A DNA stretch of 64,000 nt from Thiorhodococcus drewsii AZ1 (GCF_000224065.1 NZ_AFWT01000007.1:1-64000); one strand, 5' to 3'. Shown: positions 8,120 to 17,792, counted from the first letter of the stretch. Notes: generated by a model not told the origin, from the sequence alone. Program-made: numbers and translations.

Positions 8120-8304
8120 CACGTATCCTTCATTCGACGCACACCGATAGGACACCCTCCATGGGATGTGGAGGGCGATGCCCGCCGACCGTTATCTACC
8201 AATTCCGATCCTTTGGGCTACATGCTAACGTCACGGGCGGAGCGGGGATGTCGAATGGTTCGCACTTCGGGACATCCAGCTCAGCCCTTGGGTCGGGGCG
8301 TCGG

Positions 8305-9294
8305 TCAGCCGAAGGATTTGAGGATGGCCTGGGTCTCGTCGGTCGAGATGCGCGGGCCGAGCGAGGTCACCAGCTTGGCCGAGGCGGCCGAGGCCAGATC
8401 GCCGGCGCGCTGGTGGCTCCAGCCCTGACTCAGTCCGTAGAGGAAGGCGCCCGCGAACATGTCGCCCGCGCCGACCGTATCGACGGCTTCGACCTTGACC
8501 GGATCGATCTCGATCAGCGCGCTGCCGTCCCAGACCAGGGCACCCTGTGGGCCTCGGGTGATGGCGAAGCTCTTGGCGATGGACTTGAGATAGCTCAGCG
8601 TCTGGTTCAGGTCTTCCGAGCCGGCCATGCCCATGGCTTCGAATTCGTTGGCGAAGAGCAGGTCCACCCCTGAGCCGATCATCTCCATCAGTCCCGGCTT
8701 GAAGAACTTGACCATGTTGGGGTCGGAGAGCGAGATGGACGTCTTGACGCCAGCCGCCTCGGCGATGCGCTTGGCCTCGATCGAGGCGTGGCGCGCCGTG
8801 TCCGAGGTGACCAGATAGCCCTCGGTGTAGAACCAGTCCGAGTCGGTCAGCGCCTCTTCGACCAGCTCGTTGGTGGACAGATTGCCGCTGACGCCGAGGT
8901 AGGTGCACATGGTGCGGTCGCTGTCCGGGGTGACGAGTACGACACAGCGTCCGGTGTGGCCCTGATCCTTTTCGGTATGCTGGTTGGTGTCGACGCCACC
9001 ATCGACCAGGTCCTTCATATAGAAGTAGCCCAGTTCGTCGTCGGCGACCTTGCAGGAGTAGTAGCTCGTGCCGCCGAACTGGCTGAAGGCAATGATGGAG
9101 TTGGCCGCCGATCCGCCGGATCCGCGCTGATGCTGCCGGTCTTTCAGATGATGCATGATGCCGGTCTGCTGTTGCTCGTCGACCAGGGTCATCACACCCT
9201 TGTCGATGCCGAGGATGCCAAGATCCTCATGCGCCACCTCGTATTCCATGTCGACCAGCGCGTTGCCGATCCCGTAGATCTGATATTTCGCCAT
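8305..9294 (-). CDS. PfkB-family adenosine kinase
   Basis: This 329-residue ribokinase-family enzyme has the N-terminal Gly motif RGSGGSAANSIIAFSQFGG (about residues 54-72). The C-terminal signature DTVGAGDMFAGAFLYGL (about 270-286) includes the catalytic Asp and anion hole. It closely resembles the bacterial adenosine kinase-like group, which phosphorylates adenosine (or a related nucleoside) to AMP with ATP, an activity that also clears adenosine from the S-adenosylhomocysteine cycle. ATG 9294 is supported by GGAG upstream; the upstream frame extension has no family features. The sugar or nucleoside specificity is inferred. Confidence 0.85.
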   Translation of the reverse strand: MAKYQIYGIGNALVDMEYEVAHEDLGILGIDKGVMTLVDEQQQTGIMHHLKDRQHQRGSGGSAANSIIAFSQFGGTSYYSCKVADDELGYFYMKDLVDGGVDTNQHTEKDQGHTGRCVVLVTPDSDRTMCTYLGVSGNLSTNELVEEALTDSDWFYTEGYLVTSDTARHASIEAKRIAEAAGVKTSISLSDPNMVKFFKPGLMEMIGSGVDLLFANEFEAMGMAGSEDLNQTLSYLKSIAKSFAITRGPQGALVWDGSALIEIDPVKVEAVDTVGAGDMFAGAFLYGLSQGWSHQRAGDLASAASAKLVTSLGPRISTDETQAILKSFG

Positions 9295-9551
9295 GCGGAC
9301 TCCATTGTTCGAGAGATCAAGATGGGCCATTGTACAGGTCTGGGTTTGCCTCAGTTGAATCGGTCGGCGATGTGCGGCGATTCTTGTCCTCATACCGTTC
9401 CTCGGAGGTCGTCGCTCGATCCTTGGGCACCTGGTCCGAGTGTGCGAGGATGTACGCTCTTCGATGATGTACACCCATGCATCCGCTGCGGGCGCGATGG
9501 AATCTGTTTCCGGGCCAGCCTGTTCAACCACCTCCGTACCGCTCGACGTCC

Positions 9552-10763
9552 ATGACCACACACATGACTCTCCAGCCCCGTTTTCGGGTGCTGGGCGCCA
9601 TCAGTTTTTCGCATTTGCTCAACGACACCATGCAGTCGCTGATGGTCGCCATCTACCCGCTCTTCAAATCCGGGCTGCATCTGAGCTTTGCTCAGATCGG
9701 TCTCATCACGCTCGCCTTTCAGTTCACCTCATCGCTGCTGCAGCCGCTGGTCGGGCTCTACACCGACCGCCGTCCTCAGCCCTTCTCGCTCGCCGCCGGC
9801 ATGGGCTGCACCTTCACCGGTCTGCTGGCGCTGTCCATCGCCGACAGTTTTCCCTTGGTGCTGATGGCCGCCGCCATGGTCGGCACCGGATCGGCCGTCT
9901 TCCATCCCGAGGCATCGCGGGTGGCCCGCATGGCCTCGGGCGGACGCTATGGGTTGGCCCAGTCCATCTTTCAGGTCGGCGGCAACGCCGGCGCGGCGAT
10001 CGGACCCTTGCTCGCGGCCTTGGTCGTCCTGCCGCACGGCCAAGGCAGCCTCGCCTTCATGTCACTGCTCGCGCTGGTTGCCATGCTGGTGCTGATCGGC
10101 GTTGGTCTCTGGTATCGCCATCAGCAACGCCAGCCGCGACCGGCGCCCAAGTCGACCCATAACCCTCTGCCCAAGGGCAAGGTACGGACCACGCTCGGGG
10201 TGCTGCTGGCGCTCATGTTCTCCAAGTTCTTCTACTCGGCCAGTCTGAGCAGCTTCCTCATCTTTTATTTGATGGAGCATTACGGTATCGGCGTGCGCGA
10301 TGCCCAATTCCATCTCTTCCTCTATCTCTTCGCCATTGCCGCAGGCACCCTGTTGGGCGGACCCATCGGAGATCGCATCGGCCGACGTCAGGTCATCTGG
10401 GCATCCATCCTCGGCGTTGCGCCCTTCACCCTGATGCTGCCCTATGTGGGACTGGGAACCTCGGCGGTCCTGGTGATGATCATCGGCTTCATGCTCGCCT
10501 CGGCCTTTCCGGCGATGGTGGTCTACGCACAGGAACTCATTCCTGGCCGCATCGGTGCCATCTCGGGGCTCTTCTTCGGGCTTGCCTTCGGCCTGGCCGG
10601 CGTTGGGGCCAGTGTTCTGGGCCTAGTCGCCGACCACTGGGGCATCGAGACCGTCTACCGCATCTGCGCCTTCCTGCCCCTGATCGGACTCATTGCGGTC
10701 TTCCTGCCGGATCTGCGCTTGAACCGAGAGCCGAGGGGTGTGGCCGAGCCGGCGCGGGCTTGA
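9552..10763 (+). CDS. MFS exporter, fosmidomycin-resistance (Fsr) type
   Basis: This 403-residue membrane protein has about 12 hydrophobic segments in two halves joined by a basic loop (RHQQRQPRPAPKSTHNPLPK, about residues 195-214). The start of the first helix, FSHLLNDTMQSLMVAIYP, and the loop motif GLYTDRRPQP are typical of Fsr-type major facilitator exporters. Such pumps export fosmidomycin and other small compounds using the proton gradient. ATG 9552 places the start just ahead of the first helix. It is divergent from the adenosine kinase gene with a 257-base gap. The physiological substrate here is unknown. Confidence 0.85.
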   Translation: MTTHMTLQPRFRVLGAISFSHLLNDTMQSLMVAIYPLFKSGLHLSFAQIGLITLAFQFTSSLLQPLVGLYTDRRPQPFSLAAGMGCTFTGLLALSIADSFPLVLMAAAMVGTGSAVFHPEASRVARMASGGRYGLAQSIFQVGGNAGAAIGPLLAALVVLPHGQGSLAFMSLLALVAMLVLIGVGLWYRHQQRQPRPAPKSTHNPLPKGKVRTTLGVLLALMFSKFFYSASLSSFLIFYLMEHYGIGVRDAQFHLFLYLFAIAAGTLLGGPIGDRIGRRQVIWASILGVAPFTLMLPYVGLGTSAVLVMIIGFMLASAFPAMVVYAQELIPGRIGAISGLFFGLAFGLAGVGASVLGLVADHWGIETVYRICAFLPLIGLIAVFLPDLRLNREPRGVAEPARA

Positions 10764-11037
10764 GACGCGGACCTTCGTCTTGACCTAACGCGACTCAGAG
10801 CCGCGCTCCGATGAGGCTTGCAATCTGCGCATGATGCGTGGTTTGGGTCGCTTGATGGGTGCGATCGATAGCGGCGAAGGTGGATCGAAACGGTGATCAA
10901 AGCCGGCGCCGGAATCGATCGTCAGTCAATTGGGGGTCGGACGGCCGTCCTTGACCGCCTTGAGCGAGATCGGTCAAGAGATTTCCCGACCTTTGCGGCA
11001 TTCTATCCCTTTCATCCAATCCGGACCGGGTAACGCC

Positions 11038-12294
11038 ATGACCCATGCCATCGACCCCAAGGACTTTCCGAGTCAGACCGACAGGGACTTCTCCACCCGC
11101 GCCATTCATGCCGCCTACGATGCGCTGGCCAATCAGGGCGCACTGAATCCACCGGTGTTCTGGTCTTCGACCTTCGCCTTCGAGTCCGCCGCCCAGGGCG
11201 CCGCGCGCTTCGCCGGGATCGAGCCGGGCATGATCTACACCCGGGTTACCAACCCGACGGTGCAGACCCTGGAAGAGCGTCTGGCCGAGCTGGAGGGCGC
11301 GGAGGCCGGCCTGGCCTTCGGCTCCGGCATGGGCGCCATGACCTCGCTGATCTGGACCCTGCTGCGACCGGGCGACGAGCTGCTGGTCGACCTCACGCTC
11401 TACGGCTGCACTCACTCGCTTGTGAACCATCTGCTGCCGCAGTTCGGCATCGTGACGCGCTCGGCCGACTTCACCCGACCGGAAGCGCTGTCGGAACATC
11501 TCAGCGAGCGGACGCGTCTGGTCCTCTTCGAGACGCCGGCCAACCCCAACATGCGTCTAGTGGACATTGCGGCCGTCTCCGCGCAGGTCCGCGCACACTG
11601 CCCGGCGCTGGTTGCGGTCGACAGCACCTACTGCTCGCCCTATCTGCAGCAACCATTGGCGTTGGGCGCCGACGTCGTCATCCATTCGCTGACCAAATAC
11701 ATCAACGGTCATGGCGACGTGATTGCCGGCGCGCTGCTGGGTCGGGCCGAGCTGATGCAGCAGATTCGCATGCAGGGTCTGAAGGAACTGACCGGTGCCT
11801 GTCTGTCGCCCATGGATGCCTATCTGGTCCTGCGTGGCTTGAAGACCCTGCCGCTGCGCATGGACCGCCATTGCCAGAGCGCCCAACTGATCGCCGAGCG
11901 TCTGGCCCAGCATCCGGCCGTGGCCCAGGTGCATTACCCAGGTCTGGAGTCGCACCCGCAGTTCGAGCTGGCCCAGCGCCAGATGCGCTTGCCCGGCGGC
12001 ATGATCGCCTTCGAGCTCGCCGGTGGTGTCAAAGAGGGCGCGCGTTTTATGGACGCGCTGCAGCTCTTCACCTGCGCGGTCAGTCTGGGCGATGCCGAGA
12101 GCCTCGCCCAGCACCCGGCCAGCATGACCCACAGCACCTATGCGCCCGAGGAGCGGGCCAAGCACCTCATCACCGAAGGGCTGGTGAGGCTCTCGATCGG
12201 GCTCGAAGATGCCGAGGATCTCTGGCGCGATCTGGATCAGGCGCTGGAGGTGGCGATCCAGTCGCCAGGGTCCGGGCTACCCTTCTTGTTCTGA
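11038..12294 (+). CDS. Methionine gamma-lyase-type PLP enzyme
   Basis: This 418-residue Cys/Met-metabolism PLP enzyme carries Asp195 in VAVDSTY and the Schiff-base Lys220 in HSLTKYINGHGDVIAG. Its DLTLYGCTHSL motif (Tyr122 and Cys124) matches the Tyr/Cys pair that distinguishes methionine gamma-lyases from cystathionine gamma-synthases and lyases. The expected reaction splits methionine into methanethiol, 2-oxobutanoate and ammonia. Homocysteine or O-acetylhomoserine as substrate cannot be excluded. ATG 11038 is the family-consistent start. The following helicase gene begins 44 bases downstream, so co-transcription is possible but the functional link is unclear. Confidence 0.85.
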   Translation: MTHAIDPKDFPSQTDRDFSTRAIHAAYDALANQGALNPPVFWSSTFAFESAAQGAARFAGIEPGMIYTRVTNPTVQTLEERLAELEGAEAGLAFGSGMGAMTSLIWTLLRPGDELLVDLTLYGCTHSLVNHLLPQFGIVTRSADFTRPEALSEHLSERTRLVLFETPANPNMRLVDIAAVSAQVRAHCPALVAVDSTYCSPYLQQPLALGADVVIHSLTKYINGHGDVIAGALLGRAELMQQIRMQGLKELTGACLSPMDAYLVLRGLKTLPLRMDRHCQSAQLIAERLAQHPAVAQVHYPGLESHPQFELAQRQMRLPGGMIAFELAGGVKEGARFMDALQLFTCAVSLGDAESLAQHPASMTHSTYAPEERAKHLITEGLVRLSIGLEDAEDLWRDLDQALEVAIQSPGSGLPFLF

Positions 12295-12338
12295 TTCAGG
12301 GACGGCCGAGCGAGCCTGACCTGGGTCTGAACTAGCCA

Positions 12339-14831
12339 TTGCCTGTCGAACCTGTCGCGTCCAATCTGTTCCAATCCGACTTGGATCATTTGGACGCGGA
12401 CCCTCTTCACGTGACGCCCCCGACATCGAACGACGCCTCCACAGCCAGCCGTCATTCCAGCTCGACGGCCCTGCCGGTCGAACGCCTCAAGTCTCGGCTG
12501 CTTGCCAAGTACGCCGCCCGCATCAGCGCCCGTCAGGTCCAGCCGGCCACGCAGGCGGTCTGGCGCGAGCTGCCGCCCGATCTGACGCCCGCGCTCGACT
12601 CTGCCTTGCGGGCGCGCGGGCTGGAGCGGCTCTATAGCCATCAGCGCGCGGCCTGGGATCTGGCGCGCGCCGGCCGGCATCTGGTGGTGGCGACCCCGAC
12701 CGCCTCGGGCAAGACCCTCTGCTACAACATGCCGGTCCTGCAATCGGTGCTGACCGAGGGGCGCAAGGCGCTCTATCTCTTCCCGACCAAGGCCCTGGCC
12801 CAGGATCAGGTGGCGGAGCTGATGGAGCTCGGCCGGGCCCTGACCGAGTCGGGCGGGGAGGGCATCCGGGCCTTCACCTTCGACGGCGACACGCCGGGCG
12901 ACGCGCGCAAGGCGGTGCGCACCCGGGGCGACATCGTGGTCAGCAACCCGGATATGCTGCATCAGGCGATCCTGCCGCATCACACCAAATGGGCCCAGTT
13001 CTTCGAGGGGCTGGCCTATGTGGTGGTCGACGAGCTGCACAGCTATCGCGGCGTCTTCGGCTCGCACGTGGCCAACGTCTTCCGCCGTCTGCGGCGCATC
13101 TGCCGCTTCTACGGGGTCGAGCCGGCCTTCATCTTCGCCTCGGCGACCATCGCCAATCCGGCCGAGCTGGCCGAGCGTCTGTGCGGCGCGCCGGTCGAGG
13201 CGATCCTGGAGAGCGGTGCGCCCCAGGGCGAGCGTCATCTGCTGCTGTGGAATCCGCCGGTCATCAATCCGGATCTGGGCATCCGCGCCTCGGCGCGCTC
13301 GCAATCGACGCGCATCGCCCGCATGGCGGCCAAGCTCGGGCTCAAGGCGATCGTCTTCGCCCGCTCGCGTCTCATGGTCGAGGTCATCACCAAGTATCTG
13401 AAGGACGTCTTCGACCAGGATCCGCGCAATCCGCCGCGTGTATTGGCCTATCGCGGCGGCTATCTGCCGAGCGAGCGCCGCCGGGGCGAACAGGCGATGC
13501 GCGCCGGTACGGTGGATCTGGTGGTGGCGACCTCGGCGCTGGAGCTGGGGGTGGACATTGGCGCCCTGGACGTCGCCATCCTCAACGGCTATCCGGGCAC
13601 GGTGGCCGCTACGATGCAGCGGCTCGGGCGTGCCGGTCGGCGGTTGAGGCCCTCGCTTGGGGTTCTGGTGGCAAGCAGCGATCCACTCGACCAGTATCTG
13701 ATGCGTAACCCTGAATTCCTGTTCGGCGCCTCGCCCGAGCATGCCCGCATCCATCCGGATCAGCTGCTGATCCTGCTCGATCATGTGCGCTGCGCGGCCT
13801 TCGAGTTGCCCTTCGGCGACGGCGAGACCTTCGGTGCCGAGGATCTGGGCGAGATGCTGTCCTATCTGCGCGACGAGGGTGTGCTTCAGCGCCAGGGCGC
13901 ACGCTGGTACTGGGTGGCCGATAGCTATCCGGCCAACGCCGTCTCGTTGCGCTCGGTGGCCGAGGGCAATTTCGTGGTCGTCGATACGACCGACGGTGCC
14001 CAGACCATCATCGCCGAGGTGGATTACGGCAGCGCGCCCGGTACGCTCTACGAAGGGGCCATCTACATGGTCCAGTCGCAACCCTATCAGGTCGAAAAAC
14101 TCGATTGGGTCGGGCGCAAGGCCTTCGTCACGCGTACTCGGGCGGACTATTACACCGACGCCATCGATTACACCCGGCTCAAGATCTTGGATCGTTTCGA
14201 GGGGCGGCTGCAGGGCCGGGGCGCCGTGGCTAACGGCGAGGTGCATCTGGTGCATCGCTATCCGGGCTACAAGAAGATTCGCTATTACAGCCACGACAAC
14301 GTCGGCTATGGCAACATCGCGCTCCCGGATCAGGAGATGCATACCACCTCGGTCTGGTGGCAGGCGGAACCGGCGGCGCTGGAGGCGGTCTTGCCCGATC
14401 GTCAGAAGGCGATCGAGGGCTTTCTCGGCGCGGCCTATGCGCTGCATCATGTCGCGGCCCTGCGGGTGATGGCCGAGCTGCAGGATCTGGGGCGGGCGGT
14501 CGGCGACGGTCAGGGTACCTGGTTCGCGGTGGTGGGAAACGATGGGCGCGGTCAGATGCGCGGCCCGGACAATGAACCCTTGGAGATCGACGGGACGAGG
14601 CGTTTCGAGCCCACGCTCTTCCTGTACGACAACTATCCGGGCGGCGTCGGGCTCTCCGCGCCGCTGTACGACGATGCCCAGCGGCTGCTGGGCGATGCCC
14701 GCGATTTGGTGGCGGGCTGTGCCTGCCGAGGCGGTTGTCCGGCCTGTGTCGGACCCATCCTGGCGGGCGACGAAGATCTTGCATGGACGCCACGCCAGAC
14801 GGCGCTGGCGGTTCTGGAGTTATTGAAATGA
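12339..14831 (+). CDS. YprA/MrfA/Hrq1-type DExH helicase with DUF1998
   Basis: This 830-residue superfamily 2 helicase shows motif I TPTASGKT (about residues 119-126), motif II VVDELHSYRG (about 229-238), motif III SATIANP, motif V ATSALELGVDIGALD and motif VI QRLGRAGRR. The C-terminal DUF1998 region contains the four-Cys cluster CACRGGCPAC (about 793-802), the metal-binding feature of this family. Bacillus MrfA (YprA) is a DNA helicase acting with nuclease MrfB in repair of mitomycin lesions; Hrq1 is the fungal relative. A YprB/MrfB-like nuclease lies one gene downstream. The start is uncertain: TTG 12339 is the longest, GTG 12411 is possible. Confidence 0.9.
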   Translation: MPVEPVASNLFQSDLDHLDADPLHVTPPTSNDASTASRHSSSTALPVERLKSRLLAKYAARISARQVQPATQAVWRELPPDLTPALDSALRARGLERLYSHQRAAWDLARAGRHLVVATPTASGKTLCYNMPVLQSVLTEGRKALYLFPTKALAQDQVAELMELGRALTESGGEGIRAFTFDGDTPGDARKAVRTRGDIVVSNPDMLHQAILPHHTKWAQFFEGLAYVVVDELHSYRGVFGSHVANVFRRLRRICRFYGVEPAFIFASATIANPAELAERLCGAPVEAILESGAPQGERHLLLWNPPVINPDLGIRASARSQSTRIARMAAKLGLKAIVFARSRLMVEVITKYLKDVFDQDPRNPPRVLAYRGGYLPSERRRGEQAMRAGTVDLVVATSALELGVDIGALDVAILNGYPGTVAATMQRLGRAGRRLRPSLGVLVASSDPLDQYLMRNPEFLFGASPEHARIHPDQLLILLDHVRCAAFELPFGDGETFGAEDLGEMLSYLRDEGVLQRQGARWYWVADSYPANAVSLRSVAEGNFVVVDTTDGAQTIIAEVDYGSAPGTLYEGAIYMVQSQPYQVEKLDWVGRKAFVTRTRADYYTDAIDYTRLKILDRFEGRLQGRGAVANGEVHLVHRYPGYKKIRYYSHDNVGYGNIALPDQEMHTTSVWWQAEPAALEAVLPDRQKAIEGFLGAAYALHHVAALRVMAELQDLGRAVGDGQGTWFAVVGNDGRGQMRGPDNEPLEIDGTRRFEPTLFLYDNYPGGVGLSAPLYDDAQRLLGDARDLVAGCACRGGCPACVGPILAGDEDLAWTPRQTALAVLELLK

Positions 14832-15262
14832 AGTCATCTGTCATCGCCCTTCTGGCGATCGGTCTCATCGGGTCTGGTGTCTCTGGAGGTCTGCTCGCCA
14901 CCCAATACGGTCCCGTGCTCAAGGGGGACGAGGGGATCTGGTGGACGCCCGATTCGAGTCCGCTGTCGCTCGACGAGACGGCGAGCGCCTTTCGTCTCTA
15001 TATCGACAATACCTCTCTGCAGGCGCACATGCAGAACGGTTCGCTTACCGGGCTGGGCCGCGAGGGGCTGGCCTTCCATGTCGAGCCCAAAGACGTCGCG
15101 GTTCTGGTCAACAACTGGCCGTCGGTTCGGGCTGCCTTCCTGCAATCCGCGCTCTATTCGGCCTTCGCGCTCGGTGCCTCGTTGAGCTGTCTGCTGATCG
15201 GTATCGTCGCCGCATTTCGAGGCGCTGGCCAGGCTCGGAGTCAAGCGCGCAGGCTGCGCTGA
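14828..15262 (+). CDS. Small membrane protein between helicase and exonuclease genes
   Basis: I do not recognise this 144-residue protein. It has an N-terminal hydrophobic segment (about residues 4-25), a soluble middle of about 80 residues with GIWWTPDSSPLSLDETASAF, and a second hydrophobic segment (about 107-129) before a basic tail. The predicted topology is two membrane spans with the middle part in the periplasm. Its ATG overlaps the helicase TGA (ATGA, 14828-14831), so the two are translationally coupled. The exonuclease gene begins nine bases after its stop. Membrane anchoring in a DNA-repair operon is unexpected. Confidence 0.75.
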   Translation: MKSSVIALLAIGLIGSGVSGGLLATQYGPVLKGDEGIWWTPDSSPLSLDETASAFRLYIDNTSLQAHMQNGSLTGLGREGLAFHVEPKDVAVLVNNWPSVRAAFLQSALYSAFALGASLSCLLIGIVAAFRGAGQARSQARRLR

Positions 15263-15270
15263 GATCGTCC

Positions 15271-16617
15271 ATGGCCGATCGATCGCTTGCCGGACGCCTG
15301 GGGCGTTTACGAGGACCGACCAAGGATGCGAGCGCGTGCGTCGATGGCAGTCCTACGGCGTCGGGGGATGTCGATCCGGCCCCGCTGGTCCGGGCAGGGA
15401 CGGTCGCTCAGGACTCGTTCGCCGACCGGGTGCAACGGCTTATGGGCGGTTCGTCCGCTCGGTCGCCGGGCGCGCCAGACGAGTCGTCGCTGGCCGAATC
15501 GATCGGTGCGGAGCGGATCGCTCCAGGGGTGTTGAGACTGGAACGGCTTCTGGATGGTCGGACCCGGCACGGCTGTGCGCCGCTGTCGTGTTTTGTCCTC
15601 GACGCAGATCCCGGCCTTCAGCGACCGCTGGTCGAGATGTGCAGTCGTCCAGCGTGCGAGGATGACGAGGGTCTGCGGTGGCCGGCGGTTTTTCTCGATA
15701 CCGAGACCAGCGGTCTCGCTGGCGGGACGGGAACCTGGGCCTTTATGACCGGGGTGCTGCGCCAGGATGGCGATGGCTGGCGGCTGCGTCAGTATCTGCT
15801 TGCCCGACTCGATGCCGAGCCGGTCTATCTGGAGGCGGTGCGCGATGAGCTGGCCGATGCCGGAACGCTGGTGACCTACAACGGTCGAGCCTTCGATGGT
15901 CCCTTGCTGACCACCCGTTTCAGACTCGCCGGTTTTCCTGATCCATTGCACGATCTGCATCATCTGGATCTACTGGGTCCGACACGGCGGGCGTTCGGTC
16001 GGGTCTGGCCGAACTGCCGGCTGACGACGGCCGAGACCCGTCTGCTTCGCTTTGTGCGCGAGGGCGATCTGCCAGGCTCCGAGGCTCCAGCCGCCTGGCT
16101 CGGATGGCTGAGGCGGGGCGAGATTGCGCCCTTGTCCGGGGTGCTGCGTCACAACCGCTGGGATTTGCTGTCGCTGGCCGGTCTCCTGCCGGCCCTGGCG
16201 CGCAGCTTTGACGATCCGACGGCCTTTGGGGCCGATCCGCACGCGGTGGCGACTTTCCATCGATCGAAGGGGCGTGAGGCGCTGGCACTGCGTCTGCTCG
16301 AATCCGAGCGAGGTCGTTTGGGTCCAGAGGCGCTGCTGGATCTGGCGCGGCTCTATCGGCGCCGGGGCGACTGGGACTCGGCCCTCCGGCTCTGGGAGTC
16401 GCTTTCGGCCACTGGAGATCAGCAGGCGCGTCTCGCGCTGGCCAAGTACCATGAGCACCGGACGCGGGATCTGACGCTAGCCTTGGAGCTGGCGCTCGGA
16501 CTTCCGCCTGGGGCGGATCGCGAGCGTCGCTGCGACCGTTTACGGGGCAAACTGACAGAAGTGGGTGAGGATGCGGGCCGTGACATCGAAGGGGATCGGC
16601 GGTTGGCGCCGGATTGA
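15271..16617 (+). CDS. YprB/MrfB-like DEDDh exonuclease
   Basis: This 448-residue protein has an RNase H-like DnaQ-type core. Exo I is FLDTETSGLAGG (Asp and Glu near residues 143-145), Exo II is YNGRAFDGPLL (Asp near 209) and Exo III is LRHNRWDLLSL (His near 293, Asp near 297), so the catalytic set looks complete. The C-terminal helical part (about 320-440) resembles TPR-like repeats, as in YprB. In Bacillus, MrfB works with the MrfA helicase. Here the helicase gene is two genes upstream on the same strand. The reading frame overlaps the next gene by 47 bases. Confidence 0.85.
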   Translation: MADRSLAGRLGRLRGPTKDASACVDGSPTASGDVDPAPLVRAGTVAQDSFADRVQRLMGGSSARSPGAPDESSLAESIGAERIAPGVLRLERLLDGRTRHGCAPLSCFVLDADPGLQRPLVEMCSRPACEDDEGLRWPAVFLDTETSGLAGGTGTWAFMTGVLRQDGDGWRLRQYLLARLDAEPVYLEAVRDELADAGTLVTYNGRAFDGPLLTTRFRLAGFPDPLHDLHHLDLLGPTRRAFGRVWPNCRLTTAETRLLRFVREGDLPGSEAPAAWLGWLRRGEIAPLSGVLRHNRWDLLSLAGLLPALARSFDDPTAFGADPHAVATFHRSKGREALALRLLESERGRLGPEALLDLARLYRRRGDWDSALRLWESLSATGDQQARLALAKYHEHRTRDLTLALELALGLPPGADRERRCDRLRGKLTEVGEDAGRDIEGDRRLAPD

Positions 16618-17788
16618 GTGGGCGAGTCTGGTCGGATGTCTGGCCATGGCGTTGGCGGGATGCTCCGGCTCTCCGGTGGTGCCGGAGCGCCAGGGCGGAG
16701 GCGCGCCGGTCGTCGAGTCCAATTCGCGTTCGCCGTCCAGGCCGCAGGCGCCGCCCCGCACGCCCGAGGAGCATCATGCACGGGTCCTGGATCTGGCCGA
16801 GCGTCTCCTGCCGCCCGATCTGCGCGACCGTTCCGGCTGGGCGCGCGACATCGCCACCAGCATGACGGCACTTTCGATTCCGGCCTTGCCGCGCAAGGTT
16901 TGCGCCGTCGCCGCCGTCATCGAGCAAGAGTCGGGTTGGCGCGCCGATCCGGTGGTGCCAGATCTGGGTGGAATCGCCCGCCGCGAGATGGAGCGCAAGC
17001 TGGGACGGTATCTGATTCCGGGCGCCGTGCTGGATCTGGCGCTGCGCAAGACCTCGTCCAATGGTCAGACCTATGCCGAACGGATCGCCCATCTGCGCAC
17101 CGAGCGCGAGCTGTCCGAGCTCTACGATGAGATGATCTCGGAGGTTCCTCAGGGGCAGCGTCTGTTCGGCGACATGAATCCGGTGCACACCGGCGGTCCC
17201 ATGCAGGTCAGCGTCGCCTTCGCCGAGCAGACGATGCGCGAGCGTCGCTATCCCTGGCGCAACGCCGGGAGCGCGCGCGAGGAGGTTTTCAGCCGTCGTG
17301 GCGGGGTCTATTTCGGCACCGCGATGCTGCTCGACTATCCGGTCAGCTACAACCGCATGCTCTATCGTTTCGCCGACTTCAACGCCGGGCGTTATGCCAG
17401 TCGCAACGCCGCCTTCCAGCGTCTGGTGGCCCGCCTGACCGGAATCGATCTGGCCCCGGATGGCGATCTGCTGCGCTACCAGGACGGCGAGCCGTCCGGA
17501 ACCAGTCAGACCGAGCGCGCCGTGCGGGCGATCGAGGGGCTGGGCATGGACGAGACGGCGGTCCGGCGCGATCTATTGCAGGAGAAGTCCTTCGCCTTCG
17601 AACGGACCAGGCTCTATCGGCGCGTACGTGAGCTGGCCGAACGTCGCGGTCTGCCGACCCCGGCGGCCTCGGTCCCGGACATCGCGCTGGAGAGTCCCAA
17701 GATCACCCGCAAGCTCACCACCCGCTGGTTCGCCGAGCGGGTGGAGGGTCGCTATCGGCGGTGTCTGGCACGCAATCACGAGGACTGA
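16571..17788 (+). CDS. DUF1615 family lipoprotein
   Basis: This 405-residue protein has a signal peptide with a lipobox (LAMALAGC, Cys near residue 28), so it should be lipid-anchored. The mature part matches the DUF1615 family: a Gln/Glu-rich stretch AVIEQESGWRADPVVPDLGG (about 114-133) and GGPMQVSVAFAEQ (about 207-219) resemble lysozyme-like lytic transglycosylase motifs. Cell-wall hydrolysis or binding is therefore a plausible but unproven role. ATG 16571 lies inside the 3' end of the exonuclease gene. The gene converges with cydC, with only four bases between stops. Confidence 0.85.
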   Translation: MRAVTSKGIGGWRRIEWASLVGCLAMALAGCSGSPVVPERQGGGAPVVESNSRSPSRPQAPPRTPEEHHARVLDLAERLLPPDLRDRSGWARDIATSMTALSIPALPRKVCAVAAVIEQESGWRADPVVPDLGGIARREMERKLGRYLIPGAVLDLALRKTSSNGQTYAERIAHLRTERELSELYDEMISEVPQGQRLFGDMNPVHTGGPMQVSVAFAEQTMRERRYPWRNAGSAREEVFSRRGGVYFGTAMLLDYPVSYNRMLYRFADFNAGRYASRNAAFQRLVARLTGIDLAPDGDLLRYQDGEPSGTSQTERAVRAIEGLGMDETAVRRDLLQEKSFAFERTRLYRRVRELAERRGLPTPAASVPDIALESPKITRKLTTRWFAERVEGRYRRCLARNHED

Positions 17789-17792
17789 GGAC

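Noticed and set aside
12237-14450. 737-codon open frame on the minus strand
   Set aside because: It lies fully opposite the helicase gene, has no recognisable domain and shows the high His/Arg bias typical of antisense frames in GC-rich DNA. The helicase motifs on the + strand settle the coding strand.
15920-17188. 422-codon open frame on the minus strand
   Set aside because: It is antisense to the exonuclease and the DUF1615 gene, and its Pro/Arg/Ala-rich tail reflects codon-phase bias. No domain is visible.
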